DNA of 64,000 nucleotides, taken from Gaiellasilicea sp037720595 (GTDB lineage: Bacteria > Actinomycetota > Thermoleophilia > Gaiellales > Gaiellaceae). Made by a program: the position numbers and the translations under genes. The DNA is taken from assembly GCA_037720595.1 (NCBI GenBank), contig JBBJLW010000005.1, positions 1-64,000 on the forward strand, in the 5' to 3' direction. A model generated the notes under the pieces. That model did not search any database. It was not told the DNA's origin and worked only from the letters and a program-made list of their open reading frames with translations. How positions within the stretch are numbered: position 1 is the stretch's first letter; every line of letters begins with the position of its first letter. Of this stretch, positions 40,132 to 50,053 are shown in pieces.

Positions 40132-43100
40132 GTGCCACCTGTGCCCACCGCCGGAGAGGCGAATCGACCCGGCGCCCGTCGATCGCGCGCCCGTGCGACA
40201 GCGAACGGCGTCGCACCGCTGACGGACGCTCAGTTGAAGCAGCTCGTCGGCGCACTTCGCTCGGCGCGCGACGGCGACTTCTCGGTCCGCCTGCGCGGCG
40301 ACGGCGCGTTCGGCGAGGTTGCCGCGGAGTTCAACGAGATGGTCGAGCGGAACCAGCGGCTGGCGCGGGAGCTGATCCGCGTGAGCAAGGTGATCGGCCG
40401 CGAGGGCCGGATCACGGAGCGCGCGTCCTCGCCGGGGGGAGGCAAGGCCTGGGACGAGCAGACCGGTGCCGTCAACGCGCTGATCGACGATCTCGTGCGC
40501 CCGATGACCGAGATCGCGCGCGTGATCGACGCCGTCGCGGATGGCGACCTCTCGCAGCAGATCACCCTGAAGATGGAGGGCCAGGCGCTGAGGGGAGAGT
40601 TCCTCCGGATCGGGACGACGGTGAACGCGATGGTCGATCAGCTCTCCTCGTTCGCCGACGAGGTCACGCGCGTCGCGCGCGAGGTCGGCACCGAGGGCCG
40701 ACTCGGCGGCCAGGCGAAGGTCAAGGGGGTTTCCGGAACCTGGAAGGACCTCACGGACTCCGTCAACCAGCTTGCCTCGAATCTAACCGGCCAGGTAAGG
40801 AACATCGCCGAGGTGACGACTGCGGTCGCGACCGGCGACCTCTCGAAGAAGGTGACGGTCGACGTCAAGGGCGAGGTACTCGAGCTCAAGAACACGGTCA
40901 ACACGATGGTCGACCAGCTCTCCACCTTCGCGGACGAGGTCACGCGCGTCGCGCGCGAGGTCGGGAGCGAGGGCAAGCTCGGCGGCCAGGCCCAGGTCAA
41001 GGGCGTCAGCGGCGTCTGGAAGGATCTGACCGAGAACGTGAACACGCTCGCCGGCAACCTGACCGGCCAGGTACGGAACATCGCTCTCGTCACGACCGCG
41101 GTCGCGAACGGCGACCTCTCGCGCAAGATTACGGTCGACGCGAAGGGCGAGGTGCTGGAGCTGAAGGAGACCGTCAACACGATGGTCGATCAGCTCCGCG
41201 CGTTCTCGGCCGAGGTGACGCGCGTCGCGCGCGAGGTCGGGACCGAGGGCAAGCTCGGCGGCCAGGCCCAGGTCGGGGACGTCAGCGGCGTGTGGAGAGA
41301 CCTGACGGAGAACGTGAACACCCTCGCGGGCAATCTGACGAGCCAGGTCCGGAACATCGCCGAGGTGACGACCGCGGTTGCGACGGGCGACCTCTCGAAG
41401 AAGATCACCGTCGACGTCCGGGGCGAGGTGCTCGAGCTGAAGGAGACCGTCAACACGATGGTCGATCAGCTCCGCGCGTTCTCGGCCGAGGTGACGCGCG
41501 TCGCGCGCGAGGTCGGGACCGAGGGCAAGCTCGGCGGCCAGGCCCAGGTCGAGGGCGTCAGCGGCGTCTGGAAGGACCTCACGGACAACGTGAACACGCT
41601 CGCCGGGAACCTGACGAGTCAGGTTCGGAACATCGCCCTCGTCACAACCGCCGTCGCGAACGGCGATCTCTCGAAGCAGATCACCGTCGACGTCAAGGGC
41701 GAGGTGCTCGAGCTCAAGGACACGATCAACACCATGGTCGATCAGCTTCGCTCGTTCGCCGCGGAGGTGACGCGCGTCGCTCGCGAGGTCGGCACCGAGG
41801 GAAAGCTCGGCGGGCAGGCACAGGTCGAGGGCGTCTCCGGCACCTGGCGTGGTCTCACCGAGAGCGTCAACTTCATGGCCGCGAACCTCACCGGGCAGGT
41901 GCGGAACATCGCGGACGTCGCGACCGCGGTCGCGCGCGGTGACCTCTCGCAGAAGATCACCGTCGACGCCAAGGGCGAGATCCTCCAGCTCAAGAACACG
42001 CTGAACACGATGGTCGACCAGCTCTCGTCCTTCGCGGACGAGGTCACGCGCGTCGCTCGCGAGGTCGGCTCGGAGGGCAAGCTCGGCGGGCAGGCCCAGG
42101 TGAAGGGCATTTCCGGCACCTGGCGCGGCCTCACCGACAACGTCAACTTCATGGCGTCGTCGCTGACCGAGCAGGTGCGGAACATCGCGGCGGTGACGAC
42201 CGCGGTCGCGAACGGCGACCTCTCCAAGAAGATCACCGTCGACGTCAAGGGCGAGATGTTCGAGCTCAAGGACACGGTCAACACGATGGTCGACCAGCTC
42301 CGCTCGTTCGCCGCCGAGGTGACGCGCGTCGCCCGCGAGGTCGGCACCGAGGGTCAACTCGGCGGCCAGGCGCGGGTCGAAGGCGTCAGCGGCGTCTGGA
42401 AGGACCTGACCGACAACGTGAACACGCTCGCCGGAAACCTGACGAGCCAGGTCCGGAACATCGCCCTCGTCACAACCGCCGTCGCGAACGGCGACCTCTC
42501 GAAGAAGATCACCGTCGACGTCAAGGGCGAGGTGCTCGAGCTCAAGGACACGATCAACACGATGGTCGACCAGCTGGCGACCTTCGCCGCCGAGGTCACG
42601 CGCGTCGCCCGCGAGGTGGGAACCGAGGGCGCGCTCGGCGGCCAGGCCGAGGTGGTCGGCGTCTCCGGCACCTGGAAGGACCTGACGGACAACGTCAATC
42701 AGCTCGCCGGCAACCTGACGAGTCAGGTGCGCGCAATCGCGGACGTCACGACCGCGGTCGCGGAGGGCGATCTCTCGCAGAAGATCACCGTCGAGGCGAA
42801 AGGCGAGATCGCCCAGCTCTCAGGGACGATCAACACGATGGTCGACCAGCTCTCGACGTTCGCCGCCGAGGTGACACGCGTCGCGAAGGAAGTCGGCACG
42901 GAGGGCAAGCTCGGCGGTCAGGCGCAGGTCGAGGGAGTCTCGGGGACGTGGAAGAATCTGACCGACAACGTCAACCAGCTCGCGGAGACGCTGACGACGC
43001 AGCTCCGCGCGATCGCCGACGTCTCGACGGCGGTCACCTCCGGCGATCTGACCCGTTCGATCGCGGTCGAGGCCGCCGGCGAGGTCGCCGAGCTGAAGGA

Positions 43101-46065
43101 CAACATCAACCAGATGATCGCCAACCTGCGGGGCACGACCGCCCAGAACGCCCAACAGGACTGGCTCAATTCGAACCTCGCCCGCTTCTCCGGGATGCTC
43201 CAGGGCCAGCGCGACCAGAAGACGGTCGCGCGCCTGCTGATGAGCGAGGTGACGCCGCTCGTCGCGGCCCACCACGGCGCGCTCTACGTGGCCGAAGGCC
43301 TGGGCGCGGACGAGGACCCCACGTTGGCGCTGCTCGCGACGTACGGCTACCAGGAGCGCAAGTCGATCTCGAACCGCTTCAAGTTCGGGGAGTCGATCGT
43401 GGGACAGGCGGCGCTCGAGCGAAAGTCGATCGTGATCACGCAAGCCCCGCAGGACTACATCAAGATCACCTCCGGCCTCGGCGAGGCGGCCCCGACCAGC
43501 ATCATCGTGATCCCCGTCCTCTTCGAGGAGAACGTGCTGGCGGTGCTCGAGCTCGCCTCGTTCGCAGGGTTCACGGAGGTGCAGCAGACGTTCCTCGACC
43601 AGCTCTCGGAGTCGATCGGGGTGGTCCTGAACACGATCCAGGCGAACTCGCGGACCGAGGAGCTGCTCGAGCAGTCGCAGACGCTGACGCAGGAGCTCCA
43701 GAGCCAGTCCGAGGAGCTCCAGGCCCAGCAGGACGAGTTGAAGCACTCGAACAGCGAGCTCGAGGCCCAGGCGCAGACCCTCCGCGCCTCCGAGGAGCTG
43801 CTCCAGACCCAGCAGGAGGAGCTCCAGCAGACGAACGAGGAGCTCGAGGAGCGCTCGCAGCAGCTCGAGGAGCAGAACCGCCGGATCGAGGTCAAGAACG
43901 AGGAGATCGAGCTCGCCCGTGCCGCCCTCGAGGAGAAGGCCGAGCAACTCTCGCTCTCGTCCCGGTACAAGTCCGAGTTCCTCGCGAACATGTCGCACGA
44001 GCTGCGGACTCCCCTCAACTCGCTGCTGATCCTCGCGAAGCTGCTCGCCGACAACCCGGACGGGAACCTGACCGAGAAGCAGATCGAGTTCTCGAAGACG
44101 ATCCACCAGGCGGGGTCGGATCTCCTCGGCCTGATCAACGACATCCTCGACCTCTCGAAGGTCGAGGCCGGACGGATGGACGTCAACGTCGATCAGGTCT
44201 CGATCGCGGCCGAGCTGGCCGGACTCGAGCGGGCCTTCTCGGCGATCGCCGAGGAGAAAGGACTCGCATTCGAGCTCGACTTCTTGCCGGACCCGGTGGC
44301 CACGCTCGAGACCGACTCTCAGCGGCTCCAGCAGGTTCTCCGGAACCTGCTCTCGAACGCCTTCAAGTTCACCGAGACGGGCAGCGTCACGCTCCGGGCC
44401 GGGCTCGCGGATCCCGGCCTCCGGTTCGCCGGCGAGATCCTCTCCCAGGCGAAGCGGGTGGTTGCGTTCTCGGTGATCGACACAGGAATCGGGATCCCGA
44501 CCGACAAGCTGCGCCTGATCTTCGAGGCCTTCCAGCAGGCTGACGGAACCACGAGCCGACGCTTCGGCGGCACGGGTCTCGGACTTTCGATCAGCCGCGA
44601 GATCGCACGGCTGCTCGGCGGCGAGATTCGAGTCGAGTCGACGTTCGGCGAGGGCAGCACATTCACGCTCTATCTCCCCGCCCGCTTCGTCGCGCATGCC
44701 GCGCCCGCAACGGGCGCGGAGCTGCTGCGCGAACTCGACACCGGGATGGGCACCCGTACGACCATCGGCGCCGGACTCGGTCCCGCCGCGACGAACGGCG
44801 GCGAGCCGGAGCTCGATCTCGCCCTTTCTCCGGGGCTTCTCCTCCCCTCCGAGGTCGACGACGATCGCGACAGCGTCGACGAGGGCGACCGCGTCGTCCT
44901 GATCGTCGAGGACGACCCGGACTTCGCCCGCACCGAGCTCGCAATCGCCCGCGAGCGCGGCTTCAAGGGGCTCGTCGCGCTCCGCGGCGACACCGGTCTC
45001 GCGCTCGCGCGCGAGTTCAGACCGGATGCGATCGTGCTCGACATGACGCTGCCCGGAGTCGACGGCTGGACGGTGCTCGACCGACTCAAGCGTCATCCCG
45101 CGACGCGCCATATCCCCGTGCACATCGTCTCCGGGACGGATGAGAGCCAGCCCGCGCTGCTCGCCGGAGCGGCCGCGTTCATCCAGAAGCCGGCCTCGCT
45201 CGAGGAACTGCAGCGCGTCTTCGGCGAGATCGAGTCGTTCATCGAGCGCGACGTCCGACGGCTGCTCGTCGTCGACGACGACGAGACGCAACGGCAATCG
45301 ATCATCGACCTCGTCGGAAGCGACGGCGACGTGGAGATCGTCGCGGTCGGCTCGAGCGAGGCGGCGCTCGCCGCACTCGAGAACTCGGCGGCGTTCGACT
45401 GCATGGTGCTCGACCTGAAGCTGCCGAAGATGACCGGCTTCGACCTGCTCGAGAAAGTGAAGGGCGACGAGCGCTTCCGGCACCTGCCCGTGATCGTCTA
45501 CACGGGCAAGGAGCTGACGCGGCGCGAGGAGACGAAGCTGAAGCGGTACGCCGAGACGATCGTGATCAAGGACGCCCGCTCGCCCGAGCGTCTGCTCGAC
45601 GAGACCTCGCTGTTCCTTCACCGCGTCGAGTCGAAGCTGCCTCTCGAGAAGCGGCGGATGCTCGAGCAGCTCCACAACGCCGACTCGATCTTCGTCGGCA
45701 GGAAGGTGCTCATCGTCGACGACGACGTCCGCAACGTCTTCGCGCTCACGAGCATGCTCGAGGCGAACGGGATGGACGTGATCTTCGCCGAGAACGGGCG
45801 CGACGGGATCGAGTGCCTGACGGCGAACCCGGACGTCGACCTGGTGCTGATGGACGTGATGATGCCGGAGCTCGACGGCTACGAGACGACGGAGGCGATC
45901 CGGAAGCTGCCCGCGTTCGAGAAGCTGCCGATCATCGCGCTGACCGCGAAGGCGATGAAGGCGGACCGCGAGCGTTCGATCGCCTCCGGCGCGTCCGACT
46001 ACATCACGAAGCCCGTCGACACCGACCGGTTGCTCTCGCTGTTACGCGTGTGGCTCTACCAGTAG
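40132..46065 (+). CDS. Giant hybrid histidine kinase: nine HAMP repeats, GAF, HisKA, HATPase, three receivers
   Basis: A 1977-aa cytoplasmic kinase. GTG 40132 is chosen because AAGGAG lies 5 nt upstream; an in-frame codon at 40039 would overlap the previous gene. After a short N-terminal HAMP-like part come nine 92-residue poly-HAMP units (residues 167-994), then GAF (about 1014-1175), a Gln/Glu-rich coiled coil (about 1180-1280), HisKA with H1289 in ANMSHELRTPLNS, and HATPase (SNAFKFTETG, DTGIGIP, GGTGLGLSI). Receivers have phospho-acceptors D1637, D1761 and D1908. It has no membrane segment. The layout resembles fungal Nik1 osmosensing kinases with a doubled repeat array. It is followed by cheR and cheB. 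Confidence 0.95.
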   Translation: MPPVPTAGEANRPGARRSRARATANGVAPLTDAQLKQLVGALRSARDGDFSVRLRGDGAFGEVAAEFNEMVERNQRLARELIRVSKVIGREGRITERASSPGGGKAWDEQTGAVNALIDDLVRPMTEIARVIDAVADGDLSQQITLKMEGQALRGEFLRIGTTVNAMVDQLSSFADEVTRVAREVGTEGRLGGQAKVKGVSGTWKDLTDSVNQLASNLTGQVRNIAEVTTAVATGDLSKKVTVDVKGEVLELKNTVNTMVDQLSTFADEVTRVAREVGSEGKLGGQAQVKGVSGVWKDLTENVNTLAGNLTGQVRNIALVTTAVANGDLSRKITVDAKGEVLELKETVNTMVDQLRAFSAEVTRVAREVGTEGKLGGQAQVGDVSGVWRDLTENVNTLAGNLTSQVRNIAEVTTAVATGDLSKKITVDVRGEVLELKETVNTMVDQLRAFSAEVTRVAREVGTEGKLGGQAQVEGVSGVWKDLTDNVNTLAGNLTSQVRNIALVTTAVANGDLSKQITVDVKGEVLELKDTINTMVDQLRSFAAEVTRVAREVGTEGKLGGQAQVEGVSGTWRGLTESVNFMAANLTGQVRNIADVATAVARGDLSQKITVDAKGEILQLKNTLNTMVDQLSSFADEVTRVAREVGSEGKLGGQAQVKGISGTWRGLTDNVNFMASSLTEQVRNIAAVTTAVANGDLSKKITVDVKGEMFELKDTVNTMVDQLRSFAAEVTRVAREVGTEGQLGGQARVEGVSGVWKDLTDNVNTLAGNLTSQVRNIALVTTAVANGDLSKKITVDVKGEVLELKDTINTMVDQLATFAAEVTRVAREVGTEGALGGQAEVVGVSGTWKDLTDNVNQLAGNLTSQVRAIADVTTAVAEGDLSQKITVEAKGEIAQLSGTINTMVDQLSTFAAEVTRVAKEVGTEGKLGGQAQVEGVSGTWKNLTDNVNQLAETLTTQLRAIADVSTAVTSGDLTRSIAVEAAGEVAELKDNINQMIANLRGTTAQNAQQDWLNSNLARFSGMLQGQRDQKTVARLLMSEVTPLVAAHHGALYVAEGLGADEDPTLALLATYGYQERKSISNRFKFGESIVGQAALERKSIVITQAPQDYIKITSGLGEAAPTSIIVIPVLFEENVLAVLELASFAGFTEVQQTFLDQLSESIGVVLNTIQANSRTEELLEQSQTLTQELQSQSEELQAQQDELKHSNSELEAQAQTLRASEELLQTQQEELQQTNEELEERSQQLEEQNRRIEVKNEEIELARAALEEKAEQLSLSSRYKSEFLANMSHELRTPLNSLLILAKLLADNPDGNLTEKQIEFSKTIHQAGSDLLGLINDILDLSKVEAGRMDVNVDQVSIAAELAGLERAFSAIAEEKGLAFELDFLPDPVATLETDSQRLQQVLRNLLSNAFKFTETGSVTLRAGLADPGLRFAGEILSQAKRVVAFSVIDTGIGIPTDKLRLIFEAFQQADGTTSRRFGGTGLGLSISREIARLLGGEIRVESTFGEGSTFTLYLPARFVAHAAPATGAELLRELDTGMGTRTTIGAGLGPAATNGGEPELDLALSPGLLLPSEVDDDRDSVDEGDRVVLIVEDDPDFARTELAIARERGFKGLVALRGDTGLALAREFRPDAIVLDMTLPGVDGWTVLDRLKRHPATRHIPVHIVSGTDESQPALLAGAAAFIQKPASLEELQRVFGEIESFIERDVRRLLVVDDDETQRQSIIDLVGSDGDVEIVAVGSSEAALAALENSAAFDCMVLDLKLPKMTGFDLLEKVKGDERFRHLPVIVYTGKELTRREETKLKRYAETIVIKDARSPERLLDETSLFLHRVESKLPLEKRRMLEQLHNADSIFVGRKVLIVDDDVRNVFALTSMLEANGMDVIFAENGRDGIECLTANPDVDLVLMDVMMPELDGYETTEAIRKLPAFEKLPIIALTAKAMKADRERSIASGASDYITKPVDTDRLLSLLRVWLYQ
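40630..43113 (+). repeat. Nine exact-length 276-bp tandem repeats encoding HAMP pairs
   Basis: Units begin at ATG of MVDQL at 40630 and every 276 bp thereafter, ending at 43113, where the same position reads MIANL. Each encodes 92 residues: MVDQL..FADEVTRVAREVG, EGKLGGQAQV.GVSGTW, LT.NVN..A.NLT.QVRNIA and VTTAVA.GDLSKKITVD, KGEVLELK. Protein identity between units is very high and no unit has an insertion or deletion. Confidence 0.95.
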
Positions 46066-46895
46066 ACGGAAGGGACGACCCCGACCTCGAGCAGATCGAG
46101 GTCGGGCTCCTCCTCGAAGGGATTCATCGGCGCTACGGGTTCGACTTCCGCGAGTACGCGCCGGCCTCGCTGCGCCGGCGGCTCCGGCGGCGGATGGACG
46201 GCGAGGGTGTCGCGACGATCTCGGCGCTCCAGGATCTGATCCTCCACGACCAGCGGGTGATGGAGCGGCTGCTGCTCGACCTCTCGATCAACGTCACCGC
46301 GATGTTCCGCGACCCGACCTTCTTCCTCGCGTTCCGGCGGCAGGTGGTGCCGGTCCTGCGCACCTATCCGTTCGCGCGACTCTGGGTCGCCGGCTGCTCG
46401 ACCGGAGAGGAGGTCTACTCGCTCGCGATCCTCCTGGCCGAGGAAGGGCTCTCGGAGCGGAGCCGCATCTACGCGACCGACATCAACGAGGCCGTGCTCG
46501 ACCTGGCGCGGCTGGGCGTCTTCCCGCTTGACAAGATGCAGGAGTACACCCACAACTACATCCGGGCCGGCGGCACGAGCGCCTTCTCCGAGTACTATGT
46601 CGCGCGCTACGACGGGGCGCAGTTCGCCCGCTCGCTCGTCGACAGCGTGGTGTTCGCCCAGCACAACCTCGTCTCGGATGCGGCCTTCAACGAGTTCAAC
46701 GTGATCACCTGTCGGAACGTGATGATCTATTTCGACAGGCCCCTGCAGGACCGCGTCCACGATCTCTTCTACGAGAGCCTGGCGATGTTCGGGATCCTCG
46801 CGCTCGGCCAGAAGGAGACGATCGGGCACTCTCCGCACGAGGGAGCCTTCGAGGCGCTCGCCGCCGACGAACGGCTCTATCGCAGGATTCGCTGA
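46050..46895 (+). CDS. cheR: CheR-type protein-glutamate methyltransferase
   Basis: SAM-dependent methyltransferase of receptor glutamates, 281 aa from GTG 46050, overlapping the kinase stop by 16 nt. The N-terminal helical domain includes SLRRRLRRRMDGEGV. The SAM domain has LWVAGCSTGEEVYSLAILLAEE, ATDINEAVLDLARLGVF and NVITCRNVMIYFD, the canonical CheR motifs. No chemoreceptor is in the window. The HAMP-array kinase or soluble partners may be targets, or the pair modulates kinase signalling as in other hybrid-kinase clusters. Confidence 0.93.
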   Translation: MALPVDGRDDPDLEQIEVGLLLEGIHRRYGFDFREYAPASLRRRLRRRMDGEGVATISALQDLILHDQRVMERLLLDLSINVTAMFRDPTFFLAFRRQVVPVLRTYPFARLWVAGCSTGEEVYSLAILLAEEGLSERSRIYATDINEAVLDLARLGVFPLDKMQEYTHNYIRAGGTSAFSEYYVARYDGAQFARSLVDSVVFAQHNLVSDAAFNEFNVITCRNVMIYFDRPLQDRVHDLFYESLAMFGILALGQKETIGHSPHEGAFEALAADERLYRRIR

Positions 46896-46906
46896 GTGCA
46901 GGTTCG

Positions 46907-47485
46907 ATGAGCTACGAGCTGATCGCGATAGGTGCATCCTGGGGAGGCCTCTACGCGATGAGCGCGCTCCTCGACGGCCTCGCCTCTGAGGTCGACGCGC
47001 CGATCGTGCTCGCCCAGCACCGCGATCCCGCTTCGCTCCGCGGCGCCCTCGAGCGCCTGCTCCAGAGCCACGTCGAGCGGCCCGTCGTCGAGCCCGACGA
47101 CAAGGAGCCGATCGAACGCGCTCATGTGTACGTCGCTCCTGCCGATTACCACCTTCTGGTGGAGGACGGGCACTTCTCCCTCTCGACAGACGCGCGCGTC
47201 CAGTTCGCGCGCCCTTCGATCGACGTCCTCTTCGAGTCGGTCGCGGAGTCGTACGCCGAGCGCGCGATCGGCATCGTCCTCACCGGCGCGAACGCGGACG
47301 GTGCGCGCGGGCTGGCGGCGATCAAGGCGGCGGGCGGCGTCGCTGTCGTCCAGGAACCGGCGAGCGCCTTGCGGCGGGCGATGCCCGAGGCGGCGCTGGC
47401 AGCCGTCGCCCAGGCCGACGCGATCCTGCCGGTCGGCGAGATCCCGAGCTTCCTCTACGAGATCTGTGTAGGAGCGCCACGGTGA
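46907..47485 (+). CDS. cheB: CheB-type methylesterase domain, stand-alone
   Basis: A 192-aa CheB catalytic domain with no receiver. The triad is visible: Ser in IGASWGGLYAM, His in LAQHRDPASL and Asp in LTGANADGARGL. VYVAPADYHLLVEDGHFSLS is the typical core strand region, and PSIDVLFESVAESY follows. Without a receiver it must be regulated otherwise, perhaps by partner contacts. It overlaps the next kinase gene by GTGA and follows cheR by 11 nt. Confidence 0.93.
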   Translation: MSYELIAIGASWGGLYAMSALLDGLASEVDAPIVLAQHRDPASLRGALERLLQSHVERPVVEPDDKEPIERAHVYVAPADYHLLVEDGHFSLSTDARVQFARPSIDVLFESVAESYAERAIGIVLTGANADGARGLAAIKAAGGVAVVQEPASALRRAMPEAALAAVAQADAILPVGEIPSFLYEICVGAPR

Positions 47486-49902
47486 GTATCAAGGCCAAGA
47501 TTCTCTGTGTCGACGACACGCCGGAGAACCTGTTCGCGCTCGAGGCGATCCTGGAGCCGCTCGAGCAGGAGCTCGTACGGGCCGGGTCGGGCGAGGAGGC
47601 GCTGCGCTACCTGCTCGGCGAGGAGTTCGCGTTGATCCTGCTCGACGTCCAGATGCCCGGCCTGGACGGGTTCCAGACGGCGGATCTGATCAAGCAGCGC
47701 GAGCGAACCCGGCACGTCCCGATCATCTTCCTGACGGCGATCTCGAAGGACGCCGAGAACGTCTTCAAGGGCTACGAGTCAGGCGCCGTCGACTACCTGC
47801 TGAAGCCATTCGACCCGGACATCCTGCGCACGAAGGTCGCCGTCTTCGTGGAGCTCTGGCAGAAAACCGTGGAGCTGCGCCGGCAGGCGGAGCTACTTCG
47901 GGAGCAGGCGCTCGCCGCACTCGAGCAGGAGAGCGAGGCGCGCTACCGCTTCCTCGGCGACTCGATCCCCCAGCAGGTGTGGACGGCGCTTCCCGACGGG
48001 AACCTCGACTACGTCAACGAGCGGACGGTGGCCTACTTCGGGCGCACCTTCGACGAGCTGATCGGCCAGGGCTGGAGCGATGTCGTCCATCTCGACGATC
48101 TGCCCGGCTGTATTGCGCGCTGGAGTGACTCGCTCGAAAGCGGCGAGCCCTACGAGTACGAGTTCCGGCTGCGGCACGCGGACGGCTGGCGTTGGCATCT
48201 CGCCCGCGCGGTGGCGATGCGCGACGAGGGAGGTGCGATCGTGAGGTGGTTCGGCACCAACACCGACATCGACGATCGTCGCACTGCCGAGGATCGCCAG
48301 CGCTTCCTCGCCGAGGCCGGCTGGGTGCTCGGCGGCTCGCTCGACTACGAGCACACGCTCGCCGACGTGGCGAAGCTCGCCGTGCCGACGGTCGCAGACT
48401 GGTGCACGATCGACATCCTCGAAGGAGCAACGATCTCACGGGTCGCCGTAGGTCACGTGGATGCGCTGAAGGTCGCGCTCGCCCGAGAGCTCGCGGAGCG
48501 CTATCCGGCCGGCCTTGAAGACGGCGGCGTCGGCAAAGTCCTGCGCACCCGCAAGCCGCAACTCGTTCCCGAGATCACCGACGAGCTGCTCGGCGCCTCG
48601 GACCAGGACGCCCTGTACCTCGAGATCGTGCGCGACCTGGGGCTGCGGTCGTACATCTGCGTGCCTCTGATCGCGCGAGATCGGGTTCTCGGAGCGATCT
48701 CGTTCATCAGCGCCGAGTCGGGGCGCAGCTACGGCGAGGACGATCTCGCGCTCGCGCAGGAGCTCGCCCGGCACGCGTCGATCGCGATCGACAACGCGCA
48801 GCTCTACGAGGAGTCCGAGCGCCGCGGACGAGCTGCTCGGGTGCTGGACGCAGTCGGCGACGGTGTCGTCCTCGTCGATCGCAAGGGGATCGTCCAGCTC
48901 TGGAACACGGCCGCGACGACGATCACAGGCCTCGCCGCGCAGGCGGTGATCGGGAGGAAGATCGCGGCCGTCGTTCCGCGCTGGCCGGAGATCGCGCCGC
49001 TCATCCCGGTCGTGGACGGGCCGGGCGCCGTCGTGCGCGCCGAGACGGTCCCCGTCGAGCTCGGCGGCCGGGAGCTGTGGATCTCCGGCTCGGGCGTCGG
49101 CTTCGACGGAGGAGTGGTCTACGCGTTCCGCGACCTGACCGAGGAACGAGCGCTCGAGGAGATGAAATCGGAGTTCGTCGCGACAGTCTCGCACGAGCTC
49201 CGAACGCCGCTCGCCGCGATCTACGGCTCTGCCCAGACGATCCGGCGAACCGACCTCGACCTCGACGAATCGATTCGCGACGAGCTGCTCGGCGTGATCG
49301 CAACCGAGTCGGATCGACTCGCGAGGATCGTCAACGACCTCCTGCTCGCGAGCCATCTCGACTCGGGCCGGCTGCCGGTCTCGATCGAGCGCTGCGACGC
49401 GCTGGAGGTCGCGAGCGCCGTGATCGAGACCGCCCTCACGCACGCGCCCGAGTCGATCGAGCTTGCCCTTCAGGCGCCGAAGCGACTCGCCCCGGTCGCG
49501 GCCGACCGCGGTCAACTCCAGCAGGTGCTCGTCAATCTCGTCGACAACGCGATCAAATATTCGCCGGACGGAGGCAAGATCGCGCTCAGAGTCGGCAAGG
49601 TCGACTCGCAGATCCGGTTCGTGGTCGCCGACCACGGCCTCGGGATCCCCGCCTCCGAGCACCGCCGGATCTTCGAGAAGTTCTATCGCCTCGATCCCGA
49701 CATGAACCGCGGAATCGGCGGTACCGGCCTCGGCCTCTACATCTGCCGCGAGCTCGTCCGCCGGATGGACGGCTCGATCTGGGTCGAGTCGCAGCCCGGC
49801 AAGGGTTCCAAGTTCGTGCTCGAGCTTCCGGCCGCAGCCCCGGCGAAGCCGAAGTCCGCGTCCCGCCGGAAGCCCGCCGGAAAATCCGCGCCGCCTCGTT
49901 GA
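47482..49902 (+). CDS. Receiver-PAS-GAF-PAS histidine kinase
   Basis: An 806-aa soluble kinase from GTG 47482 (overlap GTGA with cheB). Domains: N-terminal receiver with D55 in LILLDVQMPGLDGF; a helical linker; PAS (about 153-275, PDGNLDYVNERTVAYFG); GAF (about 283-450); a second PAS (about 452-550); HisKA with H571 in TVSHELRTPLAA; HATPase with LVDNAIKYSPDGG, DHGLGIP and GGTGLGLYI. The C-terminal tail is basic and Pro/Ala-rich. It may take phosphate from the upstream hybrid kinase. This receiver-first layout is typical of multi-step relays. Confidence 0.93.
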   Translation: MSIKAKILCVDDTPENLFALEAILEPLEQELVRAGSGEEALRYLLGEEFALILLDVQMPGLDGFQTADLIKQRERTRHVPIIFLTAISKDAENVFKGYESGAVDYLLKPFDPDILRTKVAVFVELWQKTVELRRQAELLREQALAALEQESEARYRFLGDSIPQQVWTALPDGNLDYVNERTVAYFGRTFDELIGQGWSDVVHLDDLPGCIARWSDSLESGEPYEYEFRLRHADGWRWHLARAVAMRDEGGAIVRWFGTNTDIDDRRTAEDRQRFLAEAGWVLGGSLDYEHTLADVAKLAVPTVADWCTIDILEGATISRVAVGHVDALKVALARELAERYPAGLEDGGVGKVLRTRKPQLVPEITDELLGASDQDALYLEIVRDLGLRSYICVPLIARDRVLGAISFISAESGRSYGEDDLALAQELARHASIAIDNAQLYEESERRGRAARVLDAVGDGVVLVDRKGIVQLWNTAATTITGLAAQAVIGRKIAAVVPRWPEIAPLIPVVDGPGAVVRAETVPVELGGRELWISGSGVGFDGGVVYAFRDLTEERALEEMKSEFVATVSHELRTPLAAIYGSAQTIRRTDLDLDESIRDELLGVIATESDRLARIVNDLLLASHLDSGRLPVSIERCDALEVASAVIETALTHAPESIELALQAPKRLAPVAADRGQLQQVLVNLVDNAIKYSPDGGKIALRVGKVDSQIRFVVADHGLGIPASEHRRIFEKFYRLDPDMNRGIGGTGLGLYICRELVRRMDGSIWVESQPGKGSKFVLELPAAAPAKPKSASRRKPAGKSAPPR

Positions 49903-49913
49903 CATGTTCGCCA

Positions 49914-49948
49914 GGGACGTGTCCGGGCTCTGACCCCCGACATGTCCC
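49914..49948. repeat. Palindromic repeat copy A
   Basis: Arms GGGACGTGTC (49914-49923) and GACATGTCCC (49939-49948) flank the core CGGGCTCTGACCCCC. An interrupted palindrome of 35 nt, same family as copies B, C and the purK copy. Confidence 0.85.
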
Positions 49949-49951
49949 GCC

Positions 49952-49986
49952 GGGACGCGTCCGGGGTCAAAGCCCGGCCGTGGCCC
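49952..49986. repeat. Palindromic repeat copy B (opposite orientation)
   Basis: Starts GGGACGCGTC, with core CGGGGTCAAAGCCCGG, the reverse complement orientation of copies A and C, and a degenerate right arm GGCCGTGGCCCC. It lies 3 nt from copy A, forming a head-to-head pair. Confidence 0.8.
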
Positions 49987-50053
49987 CACAAGCCGTGTCC
50001 CGAGTCGGAGGACAAGTGGCGAAGCTGGTATCGCGTCTGCCCGGCTCTCGCTC

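Noticed and set aside
40630..43113. Regular repeats considered as a CRISPR array or satellite DNA
   Set aside because: The period is 276 bp with no unique spacers, and the repeats are in frame encoding HAMP units.
42820..45675. 951-residue minus-strand open frame opposite the giant kinase
   Set aside because: Leu/Arg/Glu-rich antisense shadow of the HAMP array, coiled coil and receivers. No family motif or ribosome site; long antisense frames are expected at this GC content.
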